64,000 bases of DNA from Laedolimicola ammoniilytica. Lineage in GTDB: Bacteria > Bacillota > Clostridia > Lachnospirales > Lachnospiraceae. Positions 52,206 through 60,606 of this stretch are shown here, in pieces. Made by a program: the position numbers and the translations under genes. Position 1 is the stretch's first letter. Each line of letters opens with the position of its first letter. The notes beneath the pieces were generated by a model. That model was not told where the DNA came from and made no database searches. It worked only from the letters and a program-made list of their open reading frames with translations. The stretch covers positions 175,951 through 239,950 of the forward strand of contig NZ_JAOQKC010000003.1 of the NCBI RefSeq assembly GCF_025567165.1, written 5' to 3'.

Positions 52206-52492
52206 GGCTAGAAATGACAAACAACAAGAACAGTGGAACGCGCTGCGGCTGCGACCTCTCCGATGATATTTGCAGCGAAGAGATGGAGCGCTGTGTACTG
52301 TGCTGGCGATTGACCGACGTACCCGAGACCAGGCCGGTCTCCCAACGTAACGGATATATTGAAGGGGCGGGTCAACTTTGCAAAAGTTGCTACTGCACAC
52401 TTTTGCCGGGTAGTTTTTTGTCCCCCCCAGTTATTTATAAAATAGGTCTTGACAAAAATCCGATTTCCCATATAATTATCAATGGTAATTAA
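52202..52492 (+). CDS. Small double-CxxC protein coupled to the sortase
   Basis: The start overlaps the sortase stop (ATGA at 52202). The first ~65 residues include CGCDLSDDICSEEMERCVLC and then a QLCKSCY pair, so two CxxC knuckles are present and zinc binding is likely. It has no signal peptide. The last ~25 residues (after CYCTLLPGS) look like run-on sequence reaching into the marR promoter, so the original gene may have been shorter or truncated. Function unknown. Confidence 0.5.
   Translation: MRLEMTNNKNSGTRCGCDLSDDICSEEMERCVLCWRLTDVPETRPVSQRNGYIEGAGQLCKSCYCTLLPGSFLSPPVIYKIGLDKNPISHIIINGN
52449..52476 (+). promoter_or_regulatory. Promoter of the marR-MATE operon
   Basis: Consensus TTGACA, 16 bp, consensus TATAAT, 48 bp before marR. 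Confidence 0.8.
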
Positions 52493-52504
52493 CTTTGGTA
52501 ATTA
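52473..52504. promoter_or_regulatory. Candidate MarR operator overlapping the -10 box
   Basis: TAATTATC-AAT-GGTAATTA is a near-palindrome covering the -10 end, and GGTAATTA recurs at 52497-52504. This placement suits autorepression. Confidence 0.55.
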
Positions 52505-52523
52505 TATAAAAGGAGATATATAG

Positions 52524-52979
52524 ATGAATCAGCGATTAGTTAAGCAGATGTTTGATGCCTGCTATATGGCGAAGCGAACCCGGGATCTGCTTCCCCCACT
52601 GCCGGAGGGCGTACAGCCGTCCTATATTCATTACCTGGATTGCATGCAGGAACTGGAAGAAAAAGGAAAACAGGTCCGGATTTCCGATCTCAGTGAATTC
52701 CTGAATATTCCGAGACCCGGCGTGACCCGCACGGTCAAGGAGATGGAAGCAAAGGGCTATCTTCAGAAAATGGCTTCGCCGGACGACGGTCGGGTGACCT
52801 TCCTTACTGCCACGGAAAAGGGGAGAAAGCTACATCAGAAATACGACGAGGAATATTTCAACGGCCTGCTTCCATATTTTGACAGCATTTCCGAGGAGGA
52901 GGCCGAAACGATGATTGCGACCATCGAAAAGTTTTATCAGATTATGAGTGGGAGGAGAGCGACCTATGACAAACGATAA
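52524..52979 (+). CDS. MarR family transcriptional regulator
   Basis: This 151-residue winged-helix repressor has ISDLSEFLNIPRPGVTRTVK as its recognition helix (about 53-72) and the wing ASPDDGRVTFLTATEKGR (about 85). RBS AAGGAGA precedes the start. Its last codons overlap the RBS and start of the MATE gene (52966), so the pair is coupled. It presumably represses the efflux pump until a ligand binds. Confidence 0.92.
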   Translation: MNQRLVKQMFDACYMAKRTRDLLPPLPEGVQPSYIHYLDCMQELEEKGKQVRISDLSEFLNIPRPGVTRTVKEMEAKGYLQKMASPDDGRVTFLTATEKGRKLHQKYDEEYFNGLLPYFDSISEEEAETMIATIEKFYQIMSGRRATYDKR

Positions 52980-54318
52980 AGCGGATTTTACCCAGGGAAA
53001 TATTTTAAAGAAGCTGGTAGCCTTTATGCTGCCGGTGCTTGGCGCACTGATACTGCAGGCGGCTTACGGCGCGGTGGATCTTTTGGTGGTGGGACACTTT
53101 GGTTCCACCTCGGGACTTTCCGCGGTTTCCACCGGCAGCCAGGTGCTGAATCTGGTGACCTTTGCGGTGACCCAGCTGGCTATGGGTATCACAGTGCTCA
53201 TTGCCCGGTATCTGGGTGAAAAAAGGCCCCGGTACATCGGACCGGTCATCGGCGGAGGCGCTGTGGTATTTGCGGTGATTTCTGTAGTGCTGTTCCTGAT
53301 TATGGTAGGATTGGCGCGGCCCATTGCGGTGCTAATGCAGGCGCCTGCGGAGGCAGTGAGTCTGACTGCATCCTATGTGCGGATCTGTGGAGCCGGCATT
53401 TTTTTCATCGTGGCTTACAATGTGCTGGCGGCCATTTTCCGGGGCTTAGGTGACAGTAGCTCCCCGCTTCTGTTTGTGCTGGTGGCCTGTGTCATCAATG
53501 TTGTCGGCGACCTGGTGCTGGTGGCAGGCCTTCATATGGACGCGGCGGGCGCGGCCATCGCAACCGTGGCGGCACAGGCCTGCAGCGTGGTATTTGCGGT
53601 GCTACTTCTGGTAAAGCGGGGATTGCCCTTTGACATCAAAAAAGAGGATTTTCGTTGGAATGCCCAGTGCCCGAGATTCCTGAAAATCGGACTTCCGCTG
53701 GCTTTTCAGGAGATTATGACCCAGTGTTCCTTCCTGGCCCTCTGCGCCTTTATCAATCGTCTGGGGCTAGAAGCTTCCTCCGGTTACGGCGTAGCATGTA
53801 AAATCGTCAATTTCGCCATGCTGGTACCTAGCGCCCTAATGCAGTCCATGGCCTCTTTTGTCTCCCAGAATGTGGGCGCAGGCAAGCACAAGCGTGCGAA
53901 ACAGTCCATGTTTACCGGCATGGGTGTGGGCCTGGCTGTAGGCTGCCTGGTCTTTTGCCTGGTATTTCTGCAGGGCGATACGCTCTCCGGTTTCTTTACC
54001 ACGGATACGGCAGTTATCGCCAGGGCTTACGATTATCTGAAGGGCTTTGCCCCGGAGACCCTGGGAACCGCAATCCTGTTCAGCATGATGGGCTATTTTA
54101 ACGGTAATAACAAAACGGTATTCGTCATGGCCCAGGGCATGATACAGACCCTTCTGGTCCGCCTGCCCCTGTCCTATTACATGAGCATTCAGCCGGACGC
54201 CAGCCTGACCCGGATCGGTCTCGCTGCGCCCATATCCACGGCGGTGGGAGTGCTGATATGCATGGGATTTTATCTGTATCTGAAAAAAACGGAGCAAAAA
54301 GTGAAAAACGCCTTTTGA
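52966..54318 (+). CDS. MATE family efflux transporter
   Basis: A 450-residue protein with twelve predicted transmembrane helices. MATE features are GNILKKLVAFMLPVLGALIL at the N-terminus, STGSQVLNLVTFAVTQLAMG (about 60), the internal repeat with PLAFQEIMTQCSF (about 247) and SMASFVSQNVGAGKHKRA (about 300). It exports cationic compounds or drugs in exchange for Na+ or H+. ATG 52966 follows GGAGGAGA. Confidence 0.93.
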   Translation: MTNDKADFTQGNILKKLVAFMLPVLGALILQAAYGAVDLLVVGHFGSTSGLSAVSTGSQVLNLVTFAVTQLAMGITVLIARYLGEKRPRYIGPVIGGGAVVFAVISVVLFLIMVGLARPIAVLMQAPAEAVSLTASYVRICGAGIFFIVAYNVLAAIFRGLGDSSSPLLFVLVACVINVVGDLVLVAGLHMDAAGAAIATVAAQACSVVFAVLLLVKRGLPFDIKKEDFRWNAQCPRFLKIGLPLAFQEIMTQCSFLALCAFINRLGLEASSGYGVACKIVNFAMLVPSALMQSMASFVSQNVGAGKHKRAKQSMFTGMGVGLAVGCLVFCLVFLQGDTLSGFFTTDTAVIARAYDYLKGFAPETLGTAILFSMMGYFNGNNKTVFVMAQGMIQTLLVRLPLSYYMSIQPDASLTRIGLAAPISTAVGVLICMGFYLYLKKTEQKVKNAF

Positions 54319-54343
54319 TTTCGGCGGACAGATTGGTTATAAT
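54315..54343 (+). promoter_or_regulatory. Promoter for the DUF3786 gene pair
   Basis: TTGATT, 17 bp, TATAAT, 34 bp before the start at 54377. Confidence 0.6.
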
Positions 54344-54376
54344 AAAGATATCAATCTGAGAAAAGGAGTCGGTATC

Positions 54377-54598
54377 ATGAAAGAGTACGAGATTTTAGTA
54401 GAAACAATAAACCCCTGTGGCGGAGCCACCCACGCGAAGAAAGAATTCATCGAAGCTGAGGCTGAGAGCCCGGAGAGCTATGTGCAGGAGCATGGCAGAT
54501 TTCCGGTTCTGGAAAGAATCGAGAATCCGAACGGAGACGTGACCATTGTTACCGGAGATGCCAAGGGATATCTGATCCGGTACACTTTTACGGAGTAA
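54377..54598 (+). CDS. Small conserved hypothetical protein (73 aa)
   Basis: A 73-residue soluble protein (MKEYEILVETINPCGGATHA) with alternating strands and a single helix. No family motif was recognised. RBS AAAAGGAG is well placed. It is followed after 7 bp by the DUF3786 gene, so the two probably form one transcript. Confidence 0.65.
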   Translation: MKEYEILVETINPCGGATHAKKEFIEAEAESPESYVQEHGRFPVLERIENPNGDVTIVTGDAKGYLIRYTFTE

Positions 54599-54605
54599 GA
54601 GTAAG

Positions 54606-55241
54606 ATGAAGCAAATGATGTCTAATTATGAAAAACAGGTAGATATTGGAAAAAGCTATTTCCTGAAATACGATCAGCAGTTACTGGCAGAAAAATTTCA
54701 TCTGGAAACAGATGAACAGTATCTGTACCTGACCTATATCGGTACGCGCTGCCGCATTGCGCGGAGCACAGGGACCATCTATGAGGAAACAGGCGGGGAA
54801 TATACGGAATGCCGTTCCTATGAGACGGTCATGACCATCTATGACATGCTCTGCCATGGAGATGGGAAGGAGCTTCCGCCTCTCAGTGGAAAATGGACGC
54901 TGGTGGCGAATTTCGCGGCGGCGGGAGCAAGCCCCAGTGCAGACGTTTCTTCACAGAAATACGCTGATTATTTTGCGGGAAAAACGGAAGTATTAAAACA
55001 GGCCTGCATCCGTCTGGGCGGACAGATACAGCCGCGGCTGGCAAGGGCGGATGTAACCGCCCGGATTCCTGCCTTTCCATTTTTCCCGGTATTACTCCAG
55101 TTCTGGGACGCCGATGATGAATTTCCGCCCCAGATCAAAATCATGTGGGATGATCAGACCATGCGGTATCTGAATTTTGAGACGACCTATTATTTACAGG
55201 GTGATTTGCTGGCGCGTCTGAAGGCGATTGCAGAGCAGTAA
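54606..55241 (+). CDS. DUF3786 domain protein
   Basis: A 211-residue soluble protein of the DUF3786 family. Typical features are an N-terminal helical start, YLTYIGTRCRIARSTG (about 40), the ETVMTIYDMLCHGDG segment and a C-terminal WDADDEFPPQIKIMWDDQTMRY stretch, split by a short linker. Some DUF3786 proteins occur with corrinoid or methyl-transfer enzymes, but none are near here. Function unknown. Confidence 0.78.
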   Translation: MKQMMSNYEKQVDIGKSYFLKYDQQLLAEKFHLETDEQYLYLTYIGTRCRIARSTGTIYEETGGEYTECRSYETVMTIYDMLCHGDGKELPPLSGKWTLVANFAAAGASPSADVSSQKYADYFAGKTEVLKQACIRLGGQIQPRLARADVTARIPAFPFFPVLLQFWDADDEFPPQIKIMWDDQTMRYLNFETTYYLQGDLLARLKAIAEQ

Positions 55242-55265
55242 AAAACAACAGAAACAGATCAGATG

Positions 55266-55724
55266 TTATTTCTCCGGGAATAAGTTCCGGAAAATTAGCC
55301 GGATCAAGGGTCCGCAGTACATCAGCTGCCAGAAAAAGGCCGCCGGGAAATTCATGAAAGTGGTCTGCAGCCATACAGCGACAAACTGAGATCCGGCATT
55401 TTTAAACAGCAGGGTCGCAATCAGGCTCATAACCGGACACATAATACAGATAATCATGACAGAGATTGCTAAGGTGATAACGATGGGACGATCCTGCGGC
55501 GTTACCATGCGGAAGGCGAGCTTGTGAGCCAGGTTATCCACCACAAAGAACTCCAGGATAAAAGCTACCGGCCACATGATGACCATTTCATGAAAAGCCA
55601 TCAGAAAGATCTGATTGTTCATTCCACCGATGTTCAGGGAAATGTTGTAACAGATCATAGCATAGACCATAAGAAAGGCCATCATAAGAGTAAAGACTAC
55701 ATTTTGAAACTTTGTTTTTGGCAT
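55266..55724 (-). CDS. DUF2798 family small membrane protein
   Basis: A 152-residue protein with four transmembrane helices, starting MPKTKFQNVVFTLMMAFLMV. DUF2798 relatives are small integral membrane proteins that often have two copies of a two-helix unit, as here. The minus-strand RBS AAAGGAGA is 8 bp before ATG 55724; the longer open frame starts before it without an RBS. It is convergent with the DUF3786 gene and no terminator is evident between them. Confidence 0.78.
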   Translation of the reverse strand: MPKTKFQNVVFTLMMAFLMVYAMICYNISLNIGGMNNQIFLMAFHEMVIMWPVAFILEFFVVDNLAHKLAFRMVTPQDRPIVITLAISVMIICIMCPVMSLIATLLFKNAGSQFVAVWLQTTFMNFPAAFFWQLMYCGPLIRLIFRNLFPEK

Positions 55725-55984
55725 AAAATTGTTCTCCTTTTTTGAAAAATGTGTACAAAAAAGACACATGTGTTGTTCGTTATCAAGAGCGATGCACTTG
55801 TGTCGTTTCCAATTTTATACCAGTTCTGATTTGTCTTATGAAATTGTCCGTCGCTTATTATACGGAAAAAGATAGCGAAAAGTCAAGAAATTTTTTTAGA
55901 TGCATGCGACCAAACCCTGCTCCCATGCATCTAATTTGTGTAAAGCAAATGCAGTGCACAATCAAAGCCGGCGGGAAGGAACCT

Positions 55985-56461
55985 ATGAAAAAAGAAGAAC
56001 TGGGAGAATTGATCCTGGCGTCACAGGACGCCATGTACCATGTGGCGAAGACGCTTCTGTATAATGACGCGGACTGCGCCGACGCTATCCAGGAGGCCAT
56101 CGTGAAAGCATTTTCCAAAGTGGATACGCTGAAAAAAGACGCATACGGGAAAACCTGGCTCATGCGGATTCTGATCAACGAATGCTATGGTATCATGCGA
56201 CGGGAAAAGCGGGTGGTATCTCTGGAGGATTACCGACAGGAGGAGAAGGCGGAGGAGCGGAAGGATTATTCCGAGCTCTATGAGGCTATCTACAGACTGC
56301 CGGAAGAAATGCGCTTAAGCGTGACTCTCTATTATCTGGAGGGCTACGGCGTGCGGGAAATCGCCGCCATGACGGAGGCCACAGAAAGCGCTGTGAAGAA
56401 CCGGCTGGCCCGGGCAAGACAGAGGCTTCGAAAGGAACTGACCGGGCAGGCAGCGCAGTAA
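55985..56461 (+). CDS. ECF-type RNA polymerase sigma factor
   Basis: A 158-residue sigma-70 family protein with region 2 (about 10-75, including DADCADAIQEAIVKAFSKVD) and region 4 (about 100-155, LPEEMRLSVTLYYLEGYGVR then EIAAMTEATESAVKNRLARA). The open frame extends upstream to 55742, but ATG 55985 has GGGAAGGA and matches the family start. The following gene encodes a probable membrane-bound anti-sigma protein. Confidence 0.9.
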   Translation: MKKEELGELILASQDAMYHVAKTLLYNDADCADAIQEAIVKAFSKVDTLKKDAYGKTWLMRILINECYGIMRREKRVVSLEDYRQEEKAEERKDYSELYEAIYRLPEEMRLSVTLYYLEGYGVREIAAMTEATESAVKNRLARARQRLRKELTGQAAQ

Positions 56462-56503
56462 CGGGATCAAGGGGTATCAAAAAAGAAAAGGACGGAGCAG
56501 GGT

Positions 56504-57940
56504 ATGAAATTAGAAGATATAAAATATGATTTTCCGAATATGCCGGAGAACATGCGGCAGATGATCGAACAGGAAGTAGAAAGACAGCTGGCAAAACCGG
56601 ATATAAGCTCCAGAAACCGGAAAACTATCCGCCACATTCCGAAGAGACGGTTGGCCGTAGCCGTGGCAGCCGCCACACTGGCTCTTGGGACCACCGTATG
56701 CGCGGGCGTTCTCTATGGCCTGAAAAATAACCGGGTGGGGAACTATGCATACGAAACAAAGCAGGAGCGCCAGGACGGCGTGCAGGACGGCGCTGTGGCG
56801 TCTGCGGATTCGGAGCATTACGTGAAGGTACAGGCTTCCTATCTGCCTGACGGCATGGTACAGACGGAGGAAGGAAAATACAACTACCGGGACGGCCGGG
56901 GCGGCGTGACCATCGGCTGCTACTATATGGACACCGGAGACACCTCCTTTGAAAAGCTCAGCTATAACGTGACAGACAAGGAAGAGGTGAAGGTGAACGG
57001 TCGGGACGGCGTTTACCTGAAAACGGCGATGGACGCCTATAATCAGAGTCTGTATGTGACCTATCCGGAGGAGCACCTGGTGCTGGAAATGCTGGTAAGC
57101 TCTGATGTATCCAAAGAGGAAGCGATGAAAATCGCCCAGGGCGTGACCGTGACGCCCACCGAAGAAACAGCCGGAGACGATGTCATGCTCTGCTATAACT
57201 GGAGCCGTTATCTGGAGGCAGAAAAGGAAAACGCGCTGGCGGAGGAATCGGGCGATACCATGGATCTGAGCTTTTCCGCAAAGCTGCTGGAAAAAGCAAA
57301 GAGCGTCGGCACAGATATGAACATGGAACATAACGGTCTTACGAAGCTGCCGGGTCTGACCGCCAGGGTCACCGATGTGCAGGTGGCCGACAACCGGAGC
57401 ATCCTGCCCGAGGGTATGCTGGACGCGGACGCAGCCACTGCCTTTGACGAAAATGGCGATCTGAAGAGCAGCACTCTTTCTTATGTGAAGGCAGGAGACG
57501 GCGTCAACACCGTGGATCGGGTAGTAAAGACAGAAAAATCCGAGAATAAGCTGATTTACGTGACGGTCGAATATACCAATACAGGAAAGGAAACACTAAC
57601 AGATATCATGTACAACGGCGCGATCCGGCTTCTGGAGACCCAGGGGGATCGGACGAAAGAATGGCGCCGGGAGCTGGAGAAGCCTGCTGCAGGCGACGAA
57701 TGGGATTATGTCGTAGAGGAAGGACTAATGCTGACTGCGGAAGTTGGCGCCTATGACGTCCATGGCGGCGAGCGGGGCAACAATTACATCGACGCCCTGA
57801 AACCCGGCGAGACGGTTACGATACACGAGGCCTTTGTGGTTCCCGCAGACAGACAGGGAGAGATGTATCTAAACCTGGACAATACAGGGAACACGAAGAA
57901 CGCGCTGGAGAACGGCTGGATGGTGGATATCCGGAAGTAG
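56504..57940 (+). CDS. Membrane-anchored anti-sigma factor candidate (DUF4179-like)
   Basis: This 478-residue protein has a short cytosolic N-terminus with MPENMRQMIEQEVERQ, one transmembrane helix (about 45-70, RRLAVAVAAATLALGTTVCAG) and a large extracytoplasmic domain (about 75-478). That architecture, adjacent to an ECF sigma gene, is typical of DUF4179-like anti-sigma factors. The outer part includes a beta-rich segment (about 325-470, VTVEYTNTGKETLTDIMYNG) of the type found in surface sensors. RBS GGAGCAGG. A strong terminator follows. Confidence 0.78.
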   Translation: MKLEDIKYDFPNMPENMRQMIEQEVERQLAKPDISSRNRKTIRHIPKRRLAVAVAAATLALGTTVCAGVLYGLKNNRVGNYAYETKQERQDGVQDGAVASADSEHYVKVQASYLPDGMVQTEEGKYNYRDGRGGVTIGCYYMDTGDTSFEKLSYNVTDKEEVKVNGRDGVYLKTAMDAYNQSLYVTYPEEHLVLEMLVSSDVSKEEAMKIAQGVTVTPTEETAGDDVMLCYNWSRYLEAEKENALAEESGDTMDLSFSAKLLEKAKSVGTDMNMEHNGLTKLPGLTARVTDVQVADNRSILPEGMLDADAATAFDENGDLKSSTLSYVKAGDGVNTVDRVVKTEKSENKLIYVTVEYTNTGKETLTDIMYNGAIRLLETQGDRTKEWRRELEKPAAGDEWDYVVEEGLMLTAEVGAYDVHGGERGNNYIDALKPGETVTIHEAFVVPADRQGEMYLNLDNTGNTKNALENGWMVDIRK

Positions 57941-57964
57941 GAGCAGAGGTTATAGTATAAGTGA

Positions 57965-58007
57965 AATGGCAATACAGAAGGCGGAAGCTTTTTGTATTGC
58001 CATTTTT
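57965..58007 (+). terminator. Terminator of the sigma/anti-sigma operon
   Basis: A perfect 12-bp stem AATGGCAATACA/TGTATTGCCATT, then TTTT. Confidence 0.9.
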
Positions 58008-58061
58008 GCGCCCTTATTTTTAGAAGGCAAAATAAAAGAAGAGTTTGAGACGAATGTCACC

Positions 58062-58089
58062 TTGTGGAAGTGAGACTTTTGTTTATAAT
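58062..58089 (+). promoter_or_regulatory. Promoter of the LuxR-lipoprotein operon
   Basis: TTGTGG, 16 bp, consensus TATAAT, 38 bp before the start. Confidence 0.5.
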
Positions 58090-58127
58090 AAAATTATCAG
58101 AGACAGATATAAACGGAGTGACAATAG

Positions 58128-59558
58128 ATGAAACTACAAAAGAAAGATGGAAATGTGCTCACACTTATGCTGGCGCTGGCCTTTTTCAATTTTATTTTTC
58201 TGGGAACCGAATATCAGTTCGATAATATGGCGGCTCTGGTTACAGAACCGGAGCAGGTGGTGACGGCCCAGGGCTATGTATTGGGAGCCAGCGTTCTGGG
58301 ATTTCTCCTTTATCCTGCGATGGCTTCCTATGGAAAAGTAAAGGAAAAACTTCGGCAGATTCTGGTATTTGCAGGAGCCCTGGCTGGTGTGATTTGTATT
58401 TTCGTGATCTGGCAGCATACCTCTTACAGGGCGATTGTGACGGCTGGCTGCCTTTGCTTCATTCTGATGGGAATGGCCGGGAGTGCAGTACACTACTGGC
58501 TGGCGCAGAGGGCGGAGCAGGAGCGGCTGGCCAGGACAGTCGGTATCTCCTATGCAGCCGGAATTTTTCTTCAGTTTTTGAATAACAACCTGGTGAAAAA
58601 CGATATGGTCGAATCGGTGGTTCTGGCTGTCTCCGTAGCCATCTTTTCGGTACTGCTTCTGAATGTGGAGGCCGGGGAACCGGAAATGGAAGAAATTCCC
58701 GGAGAAGCTGCGCCGGAGAACGCCGGAAGGGCGGGGCTCTGGCTGATTCTGGTCGTGGCGCTGATTACCTGCATTTTTTCTACACTGGATGCAGCAGTGA
58801 CACTGGTACACGTGGCAGGCGGAGGGGACGTGGGACAGTGGCCCCGGCTTCTTCTGGCAGGAAGCGGACTTCTGGCAGGTATCCTGTTTGACAGCCGGGA
58901 ACACCGGTATGTGAATCTTTTCATGTACTGTGTGACGGTGCTGTCGGTTCTTTGTATCGTCGTGCTGGAAAATGGAGGCTCCTTCCGGGCCGGACTGGCT
59001 GTGTTCTATCTGTCCGCCGGGTTCTTTGTGGTATTCTTTACAAGCAGCTTTATGCGGCTTTCTGCCCGGATGAAATGTCCAAGGCTCTGGGCGGGACTGG
59101 GCAGGGCCGTCAATAATATTTGCGCCTTTGGCACCGGCTCCCTGTCCCTGCTTCTTCTGAAGTCGGGAAGTCCGGTTGTAAAAGACAGTATTCTGCTTGG
59201 ATTGCTTGTATTGATTTCTATCTTGTTTTTTCTTTATTCCGGCGCGAGCCGTCCGGAAGAAATGAAAAAGGAAGCCGGTGAGAAGGAATCCGATCAGAGA
59301 AGCGAGGAGGAACGGCTGCGGAGCTTTGCCGACAGCTTTTCGCTGACGGAGCGGGAAAGAGAGGTGCTGGAGGTTTTGCTGGTATCAGATGAAAATGTCC
59401 AGGATATAGCAGAGGAACTGATGATATCCCGGGCGGCGCTGTACCGGCACCTTACCAGTCTCAATGAAAAGACGGGGACAAAATCCAGAATCGGATTGGT
59501 TCAGTTTTATTATCGATACGACAGGGGGATAAGAAATGAAAAGGAGACAGAGGATTAG
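58128..59558 (+). CDS. Polytopic membrane LuxR-type transcriptional regulator
   Basis: A 476-residue protein with about twelve transmembrane helices (residues ~10-375), arranged like an MFS-type permease, followed by a linker and a C-terminal LuxR helix-turn-helix (about 408-470; FSLTEREREVLEVLLVSDEN, then IAEELMISRAALYRHLTSLN). Such membrane LuxR proteins sense extracellular compounds and bind DNA from the membrane. Its gene overlaps the next lipoprotein gene by 23 bp. RBS GGAGTGA. Confidence 0.85.
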   Translation: MKLQKKDGNVLTLMLALAFFNFIFLGTEYQFDNMAALVTEPEQVVTAQGYVLGASVLGFLLYPAMASYGKVKEKLRQILVFAGALAGVICIFVIWQHTSYRAIVTAGCLCFILMGMAGSAVHYWLAQRAEQERLARTVGISYAAGIFLQFLNNNLVKNDMVESVVLAVSVAIFSVLLLNVEAGEPEMEEIPGEAAPENAGRAGLWLILVVALITCIFSTLDAAVTLVHVAGGGDVGQWPRLLLAGSGLLAGILFDSREHRYVNLFMYCVTVLSVLCIVVLENGGSFRAGLAVFYLSAGFFVVFFTSSFMRLSARMKCPRLWAGLGRAVNNICAFGTGSLSLLLLKSGSPVVKDSILLGLLVLISILFFLYSGASRPEEMKKEAGEKESDQRSEEERLRSFADSFSLTEREREVLEVLLVSDENVQDIAEELMISRAALYRHLTSLNEKTGTKSRIGLVQFYYRYDRGIRNEKETED

Positions 59559-60606
59559 AGGAATGGCGCTTCTGCTGGCCGCAGTCATGCTGTGGGGCTG
59601 CAGCGCGCAAAAAGAGGCTGCAGATACCTATGAGGCCTATCAGGGCTACGCCTGTCAGGACGGAAGCGGCCATATAAAGTATGGCCTGGAGACAGAAAAC
59701 AGGATCCGGCTGCACTGCTTTTTCCAGTCCGGCTCACCGGAGTATACCGAGGATATCTACGAGCTGAAGCTTTTACCGGGAAAAGGGGAAAAGGCTTCTG
59801 TGGAGCAGGTGATTGATGGGCAGGGTGTGGATTTGACCGCTTCTTTCCGGAAATTTAATTTTTCATTTTATCCGGATCGGGTTGTCATGGAGGTGGAGAG
59901 AGATACGGATCTTTTGGCCGGAGGGGCTTCCGATAACCTGGAAACCGGGGAATACACGCTGACGGCTTCAGACTGGAAGCCGGGGAGCGCTCCGGCAGGA
60001 GAAAAACAGGCGGAGACAGACAGTCTGGCACCCTGGCAGGACAGGGAGCTTGTGGCTATGGCCCGGGCGTATTATCAGAAGGAGGCGAATTTCCTTGCGC
60101 CAGAGACAGAATGCGTCGATAACGGGGACGGCACCCTTACGATCCATCTTTACGAGGTGGTGCAGGACGATGAAGAAACCAGCCACACGGGTACTTCCGC
60201 CTGGTATACGGTGGACGCTTATGGAAAAGGAAAGGACGATGTGTTTGGAAATGAAGTAAAGCTGCCGGAACTTTCCCTGGCAGAGCTGGCGGAATATATG
60301 GGAACCCCGTCGAAGCTGACCTACATACAGGATGCGGAAGCCCACCGGGAATGGGAGCCTACAGATGGGGCTGTAATTGCGGAGTGTCTGCAGGCAGTGA
60401 AGAAGCTGGAGATCGGAGAGAAAACTGACGAGAGAGCCTCAGACGCAGGGGATACGCTGATCTTTACCTTTGCGGACGGAAGCACCTGGAGACTGGAATT
60501 CGAAGCGGGGAATCTGCGTCGAAATGAAAGGTATTATAAGACAGAAGGCTGGGACAGGATAAGGCTGCTTTTGAAGGACGAACTGGAAGGGGAGGGAATG
60601 TTATGA
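59536..60606 (+). CDS. Lipoprotein of unknown function, LuxR-coupled
   Basis: This 356-residue protein has a lipoprotein signal with lipobox LWGC (Cys about 22). The mature part is mostly beta-strand and mixed, with an acidic middle (GDAG, TDGAV) and no catalytic motif recognised. It overlaps the LuxR gene end, and its own stop overlaps the start of the next lipoprotein gene (ATGA at 60603). It is probably an extracytoplasmic partner of the LuxR sensor or a target of it. Confidence 0.72.
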   Translation: MKRRQRIRGMALLLAAVMLWGCSAQKEAADTYEAYQGYACQDGSGHIKYGLETENRIRLHCFFQSGSPEYTEDIYELKLLPGKGEKASVEQVIDGQGVDLTASFRKFNFSFYPDRVVMEVERDTDLLAGGASDNLETGEYTLTASDWKPGSAPAGEKQAETDSLAPWQDRELVAMARAYYQKEANFLAPETECVDNGDGTLTIHLYEVVQDDEETSHTGTSAWYTVDAYGKGKDDVFGNEVKLPELSLAELAEYMGTPSKLTYIQDAEAHREWEPTDGAVIAECLQAVKKLEIGEKTDERASDAGDTLIFTFADGSTWRLEFEAGNLRRNERYYKTEGWDRIRLLLKDELEGEGML

